From JBBIQZ01 sp037442065 (lineage in GTDB: Bacteria > Patescibacteriota > CPR2_A > CG2-30-33-46), in assembly GCA_037442065.1 (NCBI GenBank), contig JBBIQZ010000020.1, positions 1 to 11,516 on the forward strand: 11,516 bases of DNA, written 5' to 3'. This document shows, piece after piece, positions 5,799 to 11,516 of this stretch; position 1 is the first letter of the stretch, and every line of letters starts with the position of its first letter. The notes under the pieces were generated by a model. That model had not been told where the DNA came from, did no database searches, and saw nothing but the letters and a program-made list of their open reading frames with translations. The position numbers were made by a program, and so were the translations under genes.

Positions 5799-6854
5799 AT
5801 GATAAATAGAATATTAGGTTATTTTTCACATGATGTAGGCATAGATTTAGGTACTGCCAATACCTTAGTTTATGTAAAGGGCAAAGGCATTGTTATTAAC
5901 GAGCCTTCGGTTGTAGCTATAAACAAAAAAACCCAGCAGATTTTAGCTATCGGAGAGGATGCCAGAAGAATGGTTGGCAGAACCCCGGCAAACATTGTAG
6001 CTACCAGGCCTTTAGTTGATGGAGTGGTTTCTGATTTTGAAGTAACCGAGCAGATGCTTAAATATTTTATAGAAAAAGTACACAAAGAATCTTTTGCTTT
6101 CTTCCCAAGGCCAAGAGTTGTTGTTGGAATTCCTTCCGGAGTAACAGAGGTAGAAAAAAGAGCAGTGGAAGATGCGGCAGTTTCGGCCGGCGCCAGGCAA
6201 GCATTTTTAATCGAAGAGCCGATGGCTGCGGCAATCGGCGCTAGGCTTTCTGTTCAAGACGCTTCTGGAAATATGATTGTTGATATTGGCGGAGGAACTT
6301 CCGAAGTGGCGGTTATTTCGTTGGGCGGGGTGGTTTCTAATAAATCAATAAGAGTTGCCGGCGATGAATTAAACGATGATATTATCCAATTCGCCCGAGA
6401 TGAATTCAATCTTCTGTTAGGAGAAAAGACTGCCGAGGAAATAAAAGTTAAAATTGGTTCAGCTTATCCTTTAAAAGAGAAGCTTGAAATTGCTATGCGG
6501 GGGAGAGATTTGGTGACCGGTCTTCCCAAGACAGTAGTTGTTTCCGATGAACAAGTAAGGCAGGCCTTATCAAGGTCTGTACAGGTTATTGTGGAGGCGG
6601 TAAAAACTACCGTTGAAGAAACTCCCCCGGAATTAGTGGCCGATATTATGGACAAAGGAATTATTTTAGCTGGCGGAGGAGCGCTCCTTCGGGGATTGGA
6701 TAGACTTATTAAAGAACAAACCAAGATACCGGTTTACATAGCTGATGATCCTCTAACTTGTGTTGTTAGAGGAACAGGGTTGGTTTTAGAAGATATCGAA
6801 CCTTTAAAGGATGTTTTGGTTACCACTCAATACGAAAAACCACCAAAAATATAG
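5799..6854 (+). CDS. mreB: Rod shape-determining protein MreB (bacterial actin)
   Basis: MreB is the actin-like ATPase that forms membrane-attached filaments and guides lateral wall synthesis. The 351-aa product has phosphate-1 motif DLGTANT (16-22), the family stretch KGIVINEPSVVA, phosphate-2 motif DIGGGTSEVAVIS, and the adenosine motif GIILAGGGALLRG near the C terminus. The length is close to the usual 335-350, with a short extra tail (TTQYEKPPKI). The start is fixed by GGAGAG three bases before the ATG and by the conserved N terminus. It opens the shape operon behind its own predicted promoter and is followed by mreC after an 80-base repeat-filled gap. Identity is secure and the whole nucleotide-binding fold is present. 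Confidence 0.97.
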   Translation: MINRILGYFSHDVGIDLGTANTLVYVKGKGIVINEPSVVAINKKTQQILAIGEDARRMVGRTPANIVATRPLVDGVVSDFEVTEQMLKYFIEKVHKESFAFFPRPRVVVGIPSGVTEVEKRAVEDAAVSAGARQAFLIEEPMAAAIGARLSVQDASGNMIVDIGGGTSEVAVISLGGVVSNKSIRVAGDELNDDIIQFARDEFNLLLGEKTAEEIKVKIGSAYPLKEKLEIAMRGRDLVTGLPKTVVVSDEQVRQALSRSVQVIVEAVKTTVEETPPELVADIMDKGIILAGGGALLRGLDRLIKEQTKIPVYIADDPLTCVVRGTGLVLEDIEPLKDVLVTTQYEKPPKI

Positions 6855-6935
6855 TCATTAGGCATTAGTAATCAGGCACTAGCAGAACAGTATTTATAAC
6901 TGATGCCTGATGCCTAATTACTAATAACTAACCAA
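6854..6935 (+). repeat. Degenerate 7-bp tandem repeats in hairpin form between mreB and mreC
   Basis: From 6901 the sequence reads as heptads TGATGCC, TGATGCC, TAATTAC, TAATAAC, TAACCAA, ending on the first base of the mreC start codon. Before it, 6854-6881 reads as GTCATTA, GGCATTA, GTAATCA, GGCACTA, the same family on the opposite strand. The arms can pair in more than one register (21 of 28 in the simplest) around a 19-base loop (6882-6900). There is no T-run, so it is not an obvious terminator; it may stabilise the mRNA end or adjust expression of mreC relative to mreB. No Shine-Dalgarno site precedes mreC. Confidence 0.6.
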
Positions 6936-7729
6936 TGAAGTCTTTAAAATTTATTAAATATTTTATTATTTTTATTTCAATAGCGGTTTTTATCCTCTTG
7001 TTTTCTTTTGCGGGCTTATTAAATCCTGTTGAAGGTGTTTTAAACAGCATTATTTCTCCAATCGTTTCTTTTTTTAACAATATTTCGTCCAAAGTGAGCG
7101 ATATTGGCAAGTCTGCCGGTAGTGTTGGCGATCTTGAAAAAGAGAATAGCAATTTAAAAAATAAAGTTGACGAGCTTACTTTAGAGATAAGTCAATTAAA
7201 AGAATCGAAAGCGGAGAATGAGTCATTAAGAAAACAACTTGGTTTTGTTGGCAGTATAAAATATAAAACTATAATCGCCAGTGTTTTAACCAAAGATCCT
7301 TCCAGCTTTTTAAAGGTTTTGATAATTGATAAAGGATCAAAGGACGGTATAAAGAAAGATATGGCAGTAGTTTCGGAAGGTTTCCTTTTAGGAAGAGTTT
7401 TAGAAGTAAATACATCTATGGCAAAAGTCTTGCTTATTACCGATTCAAATTTTCAAATAAGCGGCATTACCCAAGATTCAAGAGCTTTAGGCATTGTTAA
7501 GGGACAGATTGGTTCCGGTATTGCTATGGAGACTATTCCTAAAGATAAAAATGTTAAAACGGGCGATATGGTTATTACCGCTAATTTAGAAACAGGCGTT
7601 CCGGCAGGGCTTCTTATAGGGAAGATAACCGATATCTACACCGAAAATAACGGTCTTTTCCAAAAAGCTTCCATTTCTCCTTTTGCTAGTTTAGATGATG
7701 TAAAAAATGTAATTTTGGTATCTATGTAA
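6935..7729 (+). CDS. mreC: Rod shape-determining protein MreC
   Basis: MreC is a bitopic membrane protein whose extracytoplasmic domain links MreB and MreD to PBP2 and activates it. The 264-aa protein has one N-terminal membrane helix (about 7-28), an amphipathic stretch, a coiled coil (about 62-101, rich in L, E and K) and the two-part beta domain: KTIIASVLTKDPSSFLKVLIIDKGSKDGI, then GFLLGRVLEV and LITDSNFQISG. GDMVITANLETGVPAGLLIG near the end is the typical C-terminal motif. The length is normal for the family (about 260-300). It begins where the heptad repeats end, without a visible ribosome-binding site, and sits one base ahead of mreD. Confidence rests on domain order, characteristic motifs and position. 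Confidence 0.93.
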   Translation: MKSLKFIKYFIIFISIAVFILLFSFAGLLNPVEGVLNSIISPIVSFFNNISSKVSDIGKSAGSVGDLEKENSNLKNKVDELTLEISQLKESKAENESLRKQLGFVGSIKYKTIIASVLTKDPSSFLKVLIIDKGSKDGIKKDMAVVSEGFLLGRVLEVNTSMAKVLLITDSNFQISGITQDSRALGIVKGQIGSGIAMETIPKDKNVKTGDMVITANLETGVPAGLLIGKITDIYTENNGLFQKASISPFASLDDVKNVILVSM

Positions 7730-7730
7730 A

Positions 7731-8246
7731 ATGAAGAGATTTTTTTTAATATTTTTAACTTGTTTAATTTTGTTGTTAGAGGTCGCTTTTTTTACAAATG
7801 TTAAGATTTTTGGGATAACTCCCAATATTTTTTTGATGTTTCTTTTGGCTTCTTCTTTTATAATTCCCGAGCAAGATATTTTTTACTTGGCTTTTTTTGG
7901 TTCGTTGTTTCTTGATTTATTTTCGCCTATTATTTTTGGAGCACAAACTATAATTATTCTACTTATTCTTTTCTTAGTGTTTTTGACTTCCCGTTTTTTA
8001 TTTACCAATGTTAATTTTATCTTACTTTTTCTTTTAGCAACCGTATCAACTATTTTGTTTGATGTTCTTTTCGGCTTGGTTTTGTTTCTTTCGGGGCTTA
8101 GAGTGGATGTGATTTTTTATGCTAGAAATTCTTTAGTTCCTCAAATTATAGTTAATTCACTTCTTGCTTTATTATTTTATCCTTTTGTTTTACTAATTTG
8201 GGAAAATATTTCTCGCTTTCAAAGCAAAGCAAGGCTTTTAAAATGA
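7731..8246 (+). CDS. mreD: Rod shape-determining protein MreD
   Basis: MreD is a polytopic inner-membrane partner of MreC. The 171-aa product is almost entirely hydrophobic, with about five or six membrane segments (roughly 4-22, 30-48, 52-66, 70-88, 93-121 and 137-160) and a short basic C-terminal tail (SRFQSKARLLK). The GSLFLDLFSPIIFG stretch (about 57-70) matches the small-residue/Asp pattern typical of MreD. Sequence conservation in this family is low, so the call depends on size, topology, this motif and position between mreC and mrdA. It starts one base after the mreC stop and shares ATGA with mrdA, so the three are probably translated in a coupled way. T-rich codon use reflects its Phe/Leu content. 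Confidence 0.88.
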   Translation: MKRFFLIFLTCLILLLEVAFFTNVKIFGITPNIFLMFLLASSFIIPEQDIFYLAFFGSLFLDLFSPIIFGAQTIIILLILFLVFLTSRFLFTNVNFILLFLLATVSTILFDVLFGLVLFLSGLRVDVIFYARNSLVPQIIVNSLLALLFYPFVLLIWENISRFQSKARLLK

Positions 8247-10201
8247 AGAGAAAAAAACTATTTACTAATTTTTTTGATACAGAATTTGGTAGAAAGGAAA
8301 TTAAGGTTGCAAGAAAGAAAAAAGGGGAGCTTGTTGATAGTCTCTTGGGTTCAACTTCGGATATGCCAGAAGAAGACGTCCCTAGAGGAAAAGTTTCTTT
8401 TCGTTTTTTATACCTTTTTTGCTTTCTAGTTTTTTTGGTGCTTTTTTTAAAACTTTCGGATCTGCAATTTGTTAAGGGTCAGTATTTTTTAGATCTATCA
8501 AAAGGTAATCGTATAAGATCTCAAGTTATTAAGGCACCCAGAGGTTTAATATTAGATAATAAAGGCAATCCCTTAGTTAAAAATGTTGCTAATTTTCAAG
8601 TAATAGTTGAACCGTTTGATTTACCTAAAGATAAAAATGAAAAAGATCGGCTTGTTTCTTCTTTGTCGCAAGATTTAGGAGTTCCTTTTCCAGACATTTT
8701 AAAAGCGATAGGTAATACAGAATCTATAGAATCTTTAGATCCAAAGGTAATAAAAGACAACCTTGATCAAGAGAGCGCTTTAAGGATAAAAATTAAATAC
8801 AAAGATTATCCGGCCGTGGCAGTAGAAGCAGTTCCTTCCAGAGAATATTTGGACTCTGATTTAAGCAGCGTTTTAGGATATATTGGCCGAATTTCAAAAG
8901 AAGACTATGAAAAAAACAAAGACGTTTACGATATGAACGAATATATCGGAAAGAGCGGTTTAGAATTAAGCTATGAGAATTATCTAAGGGGCCAAAACGG
9001 CAGAACAATGGTAGAAATAGATGCAACCGGTAGAGTTGTAAGGACTTTAGGGAGCGAAGAACAAGCGGATCCCAAAATGGGAGAAAATATAGGGACTTCC
9101 TTAAACATTGATTTAGAGAAAGAAATGGGAATGGCTTTAAAAAACGCTTTAGATGGTTCTCATTCAAAATCTGGGTCGGTTGTAGCTATTAATCCTCAAA
9201 ACGGAACAATTTTAGGAATGGTAAGTCTTCCCACTTTTGACAATAATCTTTTTACCAAGGGTATTTCTGCAAAGGATTATAACGCTTTAGTAAATGATCC
9301 TTTAAAGCCCCTTTTTAATCGAAGCATTGCCGGAACATATCCTTCCGGATCCATTATTAAACCGGTTATTGCTTCAGCTGCACTTCAAGAAGGCGTTATT
9401 TCAACCCAAACAACTATTAATGATACCGGGCAAATAGTAATTCCTAACCAATACAACCCTTCAATTACTTATGTTTTTAAAGGTTGGAAAGCCGGAGGAC
9501 TTGGGCCGGTTAATGTTTTTAGGGCCCTTGCTATGTCTTCTGATATTTTCTTTTATGAGGTTGGCGGAGGCTATCAAAATTTTAAAGGTTTAGGGGCAAG
9601 CCGCTTGGAAAAATATTTAAGGATTTTTGGTTTAGGATCAAAAACGGGTGTTGATTTACCTGAAGAAGAAGACGGTTTAGTTCCTAACCCGGATTGGAAG
9701 AAAAAAACTAAAAATGAACCTTGGGTTACCGGCGATAATTATCATTTGGCAATCGGCCAAGGAGATTTGTTGGTAACACCTCTTCAGGTAGCAAGCTACA
9801 CGGCAACCATTGCCAACGGCGGCACATTTTACAAACCAAGGATTGTTCAGAAGGTAACCGATAGTAACGGCAAGGTTATTAAAGAATTTTCTTCCGAGGT
9901 AATTCGTTCCGGGTTTATTGATTCTAAAAATATAGACATCGTAAGACAGGGGATGAGGCAGGTGGTAACATCGGGAACTGCTAAATCTTTACAAGATTTG
10001 CCGGTTGAAGTTGCCGGTAAAACCGGCACTGCCCAATACGGACCGAATAATTCCAAAGAGCATGCTTGGTTTACGGCATTTGCGCCGTATAATAATCCGG
10101 AGATTGCTGTTGCTGTTTTGGTAGAAGGCGGTGGAGAAGGTTCAGTGGCCGCCGCTCCGGTAGCCAAACAAATTTTGGAATATTATTTTAGCCATAAATA
10201 G
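8243..10201 (+). CDS. mrdA: Penicillin-binding protein 2 (peptidoglycan D,D-transpeptidase)
   Basis: This class B PBP cross-links glycan strands during elongation and is the catalytic partner of MreC. The 652-aa product has a basic cytoplasmic tail (1-50), a single membrane anchor (about 53-72), the pedestal region beginning RSQVIKAPRGLILD (92-105), and a transpeptidase domain from about 295. The catalytic set is complete: SxxK as S370-I-I-K373 (YPSGSIIKP), the SxD triad S432-S-D434 (SSDIFFYEVGG, as in E. coli PBP2), and KTGT at 593-596 (AGKTGTAQYG). The start at 8243 overlaps the mreD stop (ATGA). The N-terminal tail of about 50 residues before the anchor is longer than in many PBP2 proteins. 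RodA, its glycosyltransferase partner, is not encoded next door. Confidence 0.95.
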   Translation: MKRKKLFTNFFDTEFGRKEIKVARKKKGELVDSLLGSTSDMPEEDVPRGKVSFRFLYLFCFLVFLVLFLKLSDLQFVKGQYFLDLSKGNRIRSQVIKAPRGLILDNKGNPLVKNVANFQVIVEPFDLPKDKNEKDRLVSSLSQDLGVPFPDILKAIGNTESIESLDPKVIKDNLDQESALRIKIKYKDYPAVAVEAVPSREYLDSDLSSVLGYIGRISKEDYEKNKDVYDMNEYIGKSGLELSYENYLRGQNGRTMVEIDATGRVVRTLGSEEQADPKMGENIGTSLNIDLEKEMGMALKNALDGSHSKSGSVVAINPQNGTILGMVSLPTFDNNLFTKGISAKDYNALVNDPLKPLFNRSIAGTYPSGSIIKPVIASAALQEGVISTQTTINDTGQIVIPNQYNPSITYVFKGWKAGGLGPVNVFRALAMSSDIFFYEVGGGYQNFKGLGASRLEKYLRIFGLGSKTGVDLPEEEDGLVPNPDWKKKTKNEPWVTGDNYHLAIGQGDLLVTPLQVASYTATIANGGTFYKPRIVQKVTDSNGKVIKEFSSEVIRSGFIDSKNIDIVRQGMRQVVTSGTAKSLQDLPVEVAGKTGTAQYGPNNSKEHAWFTAFAPYNNPEIAVAVLVEGGGEGSVAAAPVAKQILEYYFSHK

Positions 10202-10450
10202 GTTTGGTTGTACTTTTGTCTGGCCAAAAGTATCAAAAGCCAGCACGCAAGTTGAAAAAAGCTAAAAATTTCGCTACTCGAAGCTTTCGAACCTGAACTC
10301 CTTTTAGTCGCCCTCGCTCTCATTTGTTCACACGATATTCGCTCGGGTTGGGCAGATTCTCGCTGTCCTATCAGACACCGCTTCTCATACGCTTATTTTT
10401 TATACGCTTTTTTCAAATGCGTGCAATTAAAGACCGACGCTTTTTTAAAT
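10201..10450. repeat. Non-coding segment of unlike composition after mrdA, possible interspersed element
   Basis: This 250-base stretch averages about 44% G+C by hand count, with 10270-10380 near 50%, above the surrounding genes. It has no convincing gene on either strand; the minus strand is open for 69 codons (10392-10186) but lacks an ATG at its head and a binding site. It contains an 8-bp hairpin near mrdA, and three copies of ACGCTT followed by a T-run (near 10389, 10404 and 10437). ACGCTTTTTTAAAT (10437-10450) recurs exactly after folD at 11425-11438. It resembles a dispersed intergenic element or an untested RNA, but its boundaries are not defined. Confidence 0.35.
10211..10243 (+). 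other. 8-bp perfect hairpin just after mrdA with a competing stem
   Basis: TACTTTTG (10211-10218) pairs exactly with CAAAAGTA (10225-10232) around the 6-base loop TCTGGC. CTGGC in that loop (10220-10224) also matches GCCAG at 10239-10243, so a pseudoknot or alternative stem is possible. It begins nine bases after the mrdA stop. No T-run follows, so it is not a standard terminator; it could protect the 3' end of the mRNA. Confidence 0.4.
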
Positions 10451-10466
10451 ATGTTGCAAAAAAAGT

Positions 10467-10496
10467 TTGACAAGAATTTAACTAACTTAGTTTATT
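10467..10496 (+). promoter_or_regulatory. Weak candidate promoter directly before the terminator
   Basis: A perfect -35 box TTGACA (10467-10472) is followed after 18 bp by TTTATT (10491-10496), a modest -10 match. Transcription from here would run into the terminator at 10506 almost at once, so it would make only a tiny RNA. It may be chance in AT-rich sequence. Confidence 0.2.
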
Positions 10497-10505
10497 TTAA
10501 TCATT

Positions 10506-10531
10506 GACCTAGAAATATCTGGGTCTTTTTT
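10506..10531 (+). terminator. Rho-independent terminator between mrdA and folD
   Basis: GACCTAGA (10506-10513) pairs with TCTGGGTC (10518-10525) as an 8-bp stem with one T-G wobble and the tetraloop AATA, followed by six T residues (10526-10531). It is the only strong terminator visible after the mre operon and isolates folD. Confidence 0.8.
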
Positions 10532-10533
10532 AT

Positions 10534-10568
10534 TGTTTTCTGTTAACTGTTTACTGTTAGCTGTCAAA
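10534..10568 (+). repeat. Five degenerate 7-bp tandem repeats before folD
   Basis: The bases read as heptads TGTTTTC, TGTTAAC, TGTTTAC, TGTTAGC, TGTCAAA, each starting with TGT. The period equals that of the mreB-mreC repeats but the unit differs. The array lies between the terminator and the folD start, and its last units overlap the predicted folD promoter. It resembles the short tandemly repeated heptanucleotides known from cyanobacteria in layout only. Confidence 0.6.
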
Positions 10569-10578
10569 ATTATATAAT
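10550..10578 (+). promoter_or_regulatory. Predicted folD promoter giving a near-leaderless mRNA
   Basis: TTTACT (10550-10555, four of six consensus bases) and a perfect TATAAT (10573-10578) are separated by 17 bp. Transcription would start near 10585, only a few bases before the folD ATG at 10587. This agrees with the absence of a Shine-Dalgarno site. Confidence 0.5.
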
Positions 10579-10584
10579 TTTGAC
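10563..10584 (+). promoter_or_regulatory. 22-bp perfect palindrome over the folD -10 region
   Basis: GTCAAAATTAT (10563-10573) is followed immediately by its exact reverse complement ATAATTTTGAC (10574-10584). It encloses the TATAAT box and ends two bases before the folD ATG. It could be an operator for a dimeric repressor, or a cruciform-prone AT-rich site. No regulator is identified. Confidence 0.5.
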
Positions 10585-10586
10585 TA

Positions 10587-11423
10587 ATGGCAAAAATATT
10601 AGACGGTAAAAAGGTTGCTTCTAAAATAGAAGCTAATTTAAAACGAGAAGTTTTAAAACTAAAAACCAAAGGCATTACTCCTACCTTGGCTGTTATTTTA
10701 GTGGGTGAAGACCAGGCTTCTAAAATTTATATTTCTAAAAAAGAAGAGGCGGCCTTAAGGATTGGGATTAATGTTAAACTTTTTAAGTTTGGTAAAAAAG
10801 CCAAAACTCAAGAAATTGTTAAAAAAATTCTATCTTTAAATAAAAACAAACAGGTTAACGGTATAATTGTGCAAGTGCCTTTGCCTTACGGAATAAATCA
10901 AGAAAAAATAATTGAGGCCATTTCGCCGGCTAAAGATGTTGATGGTTTTCATCCTTTAAACTGGGGAAAATTAGCCTATAAGAGCGAAGGGCTTCTGCCT
11001 TGTACTCCGGCTGCAATTTTGGAGATTTTAAAATTTTACAAAGTTCCTCTTGCCGGCAAAGAAGTGGTAATAGTTGGTAAAGGGAATATAGTTGGAAAAC
11101 CTCTAAGTATTTTAATTTTAAATCAAGATGCCACTTTAACGGTTGTGCATAGTAAAACTAAAAATTTAAAATTTCATACAAAGCGGGCTGATATATTAAT
11201 TTCTGCCACCGGACGGCCATTACTTATTAAAAAAGATATGGTTAAAAAGGGGGGAGTTGTCATTGATGTAGGTATCTCTAGAACAAAAGAGGGAATTTCC
11301 GGCGATGTTGATTTTAAAGGAGTTTCTACAGTTGCTTCTTATATTACTCCGGTTCCCGGCGGAGTTGGGCCGGTTACTGTAGCTGAGCTTTTAAAGAATG
11401 TGGTTAAAATTTCAAGGGGTTGA
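10587..11423 (+). CDS. folD: Bifunctional methylenetetrahydrofolate dehydrogenase/methenyltetrahydrofolate cyclohydrolase
   Basis: FolD interconverts 5,10-methylene-, 5,10-methenyl- and 10-formyl-tetrahydrofolate in the cytoplasm, feeding purine and formyl-Met-tRNA synthesis. The 278-aa protein has Y48 and catalytic K52 (YISKKEEA), GIIVQVPLP (92-100, Q96), KDVDGFHP (116-123, D117), LPCTPAA, a Rossmann loop VIVGKGNIVGKP (161-172), ADILISATGRP (201-211) and ITPVPGGVGPVTVA (253-266). Most bacterial enzymes have GRSxxVGKP in the Rossmann loop; here it is GKGNIVGKP, with Arg replaced by K165 and Ser by G166, which may alter NADP binding. Length and order are otherwise typical. It appears to be a single-gene unit with its own promoter, and its stop codon lies within the -35 box of the next promoter. 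Confidence 0.96.
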   Translation: MAKILDGKKVASKIEANLKREVLKLKTKGITPTLAVILVGEDQASKIYISKKEEAALRIGINVKLFKFGKKAKTQEIVKKILSLNKNKQVNGIIVQVPLPYGINQEKIIEAISPAKDVDGFHPLNWGKLAYKSEGLLPCTPAAILEILKFYKVPLAGKEVVIVGKGNIVGKPLSILILNQDATLTVVHSKTKNLKFHTKRADILISATGRPLLIKKDMVKKGGVVIDVGISRTKEGISGDVDFKGVSTVASYITPVPGGVGPVTVAELLKNVVKISRG

Positions 11424-11448
11424 CACGCTTTTTTAAATTTGATATATA
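11420..11448 (+). promoter_or_regulatory. Predicted strong promoter overlapping the folD stop codon
   Basis: A perfect -35 box TTGACA (11420-11425), which includes the folD TGA stop, is followed at 17 bp by TATATA (11443-11448). It is one of the best promoter matches in the window and points out of its right edge. What it transcribes is not visible. Confidence 0.5.
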
Positions 11449-11477
11449 TGTTCTTACGTTTTTAAAATCTAATAATT

Positions 11478-11503
11478 CTTTAAGATAATAACGATTCTTA
11501 AAG
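11478..11503. repeat. 8-bp inverted repeat near the right edge
   Basis: CTTTAAGA (11478-11485) is the exact complement of TCTTAAAG (11496-11503) across a 10-base spacer. The right arm overlaps the AAGGAG string. It could mask a ribosome-binding site on the + strand, or form a trailer hairpin if a tRNA lies on the minus strand. Confidence 0.35.
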
Positions 11504-11516
11504 GAGCGGGCGACAA
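11503..11516 (-). tRNA. Possible 3' end of a minus-strand tRNA-Gly, cut by the window edge
   Basis: The complement of the last 14 bases reads TTGT-CGCCCGC-T-CC. This matches a tRNA-Gly 3' end: part of the T-stem, a 7-base acceptor strand CGCCCGC, the U discriminator typical of bacterial tRNA-Gly, and the start of CCA (the final A is not encoded). Only 14 bases are visible. The competing reading is a + strand ribosome-binding site AAGGAG (11501-11506) for a gene starting just outside. Confidence 0.35.

Noticed and set aside
6854..6935. CRISPR array or transcription terminator between mreB and mreC
   Set aside because: Units are 7 bp with no spacers, and there is no T-run after the hairpin.
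8198..8242. Earlier start for PBP2 inside mreD
   Set aside because: The ATGA overlap at 8243 matches the coupling style seen elsewhere in the window, and the extra residues lie wholly in mreD.
8793..9167. 124-aa open frame on the minus strand
   Set aside because: It lies opposite mrdA, is rich in Leu, Phe and Ser as expected for antisense of this coding DNA, and resembles no known family.
10183..10323. 46-aa minus-strand frame starting MRARATKRSS
   Set aside because: It overlaps the end of mrdA, has no ribosome-binding site, and is part of a longer frame open without a start; it is more likely repeat or non-coding sequence.
1..11516. Alternative code with TGA read as glycine, as in some Patescibacteria
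   Set aside because: TGA ends uppS, mreD and folD exactly at the expected family C termini, and no in-frame TGA occurs within any gene.

Overview
The window is AT-rich bacterial chromosome carrying mostly housekeeping genes, all on the + strand and tightly packed. Junctions overlap (ATGA at uppS/polyprenyl synthetase and mreD/mrdA, TAATG before rseP) or leave a single base (rseP/proS, mreC/mreD). TGA is used as a genuine stop (uppS, mreD, folD), so the code is the standard bacterial one. Short proteins, few Shine-Dalgarno sites, and a prolyl-tRNA synthetase without its editing domain suggest a small-genome bacterium, possibly Candidate Phyla Radiation/Patescibacteria. That lineage call is inference from style, not from a marker gene.

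Layout. 18-296 is an unrecognised 92-aa gene followed by a terminator. 297-570 is a regulatory gap with a sigma70-like promoter, an exact 14-bp palindrome at the expected +1 and repeated TATTTAC half-sites. 571-5777 is an isoprenoid/envelope operon: ispH, uppS, a short-chain polyprenyl diphosphate synthase, the site-2 protease rseP, and proS. It resembles the widespread uppS-cdsA-dxr-rseP-proS order, but cdsA and dxr are absent here. A second promoter overlapping the proS stop codon leads into the cell-shape operon mreB-mreC-mreD-mrdA (5799-10201). A 385-bp gap of odd composition ends in a terminator and a promoter for folD (10587-11423). The last 93 bases hold another promoter and possibly the 3' end of a minus-strand tRNA-Gly.

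How the genes fit together. IspH makes IPP and DMAPP. The polyprenyl synthase condenses them to a short allylic diphosphate, and UppS extends that to the C55 carrier used for lipid II. MreBCD and PBP2 then use lipid II to build the lateral wall. rodA, the usual partner of mrdA, is not in the window. RseP and ProS are operon companions, and FolD supplies one-carbon folates.

The main discovery candidates are small repeats. The strongest is an exact 90-bp in-frame insertion in ispH with 11-bp terminal inverted repeats and a 6-bp GGTTTA direct repeat at its ends. It adds 30 residues where IspH proteins normally have none and resembles, in principle, the Rickettsia palindromic elements that insert in frame in genes. 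A second, GC-richer element of about 145 bp with inverted ends covers the ispH/uppS junction and supplies the last 19 or so codons of ispH. Two intergenic regions carry degenerate 7-bp tandem repeats, one arranged as a hairpin between mreB and mreC, the other feeding into a perfect 22-bp palindrome just before folD.
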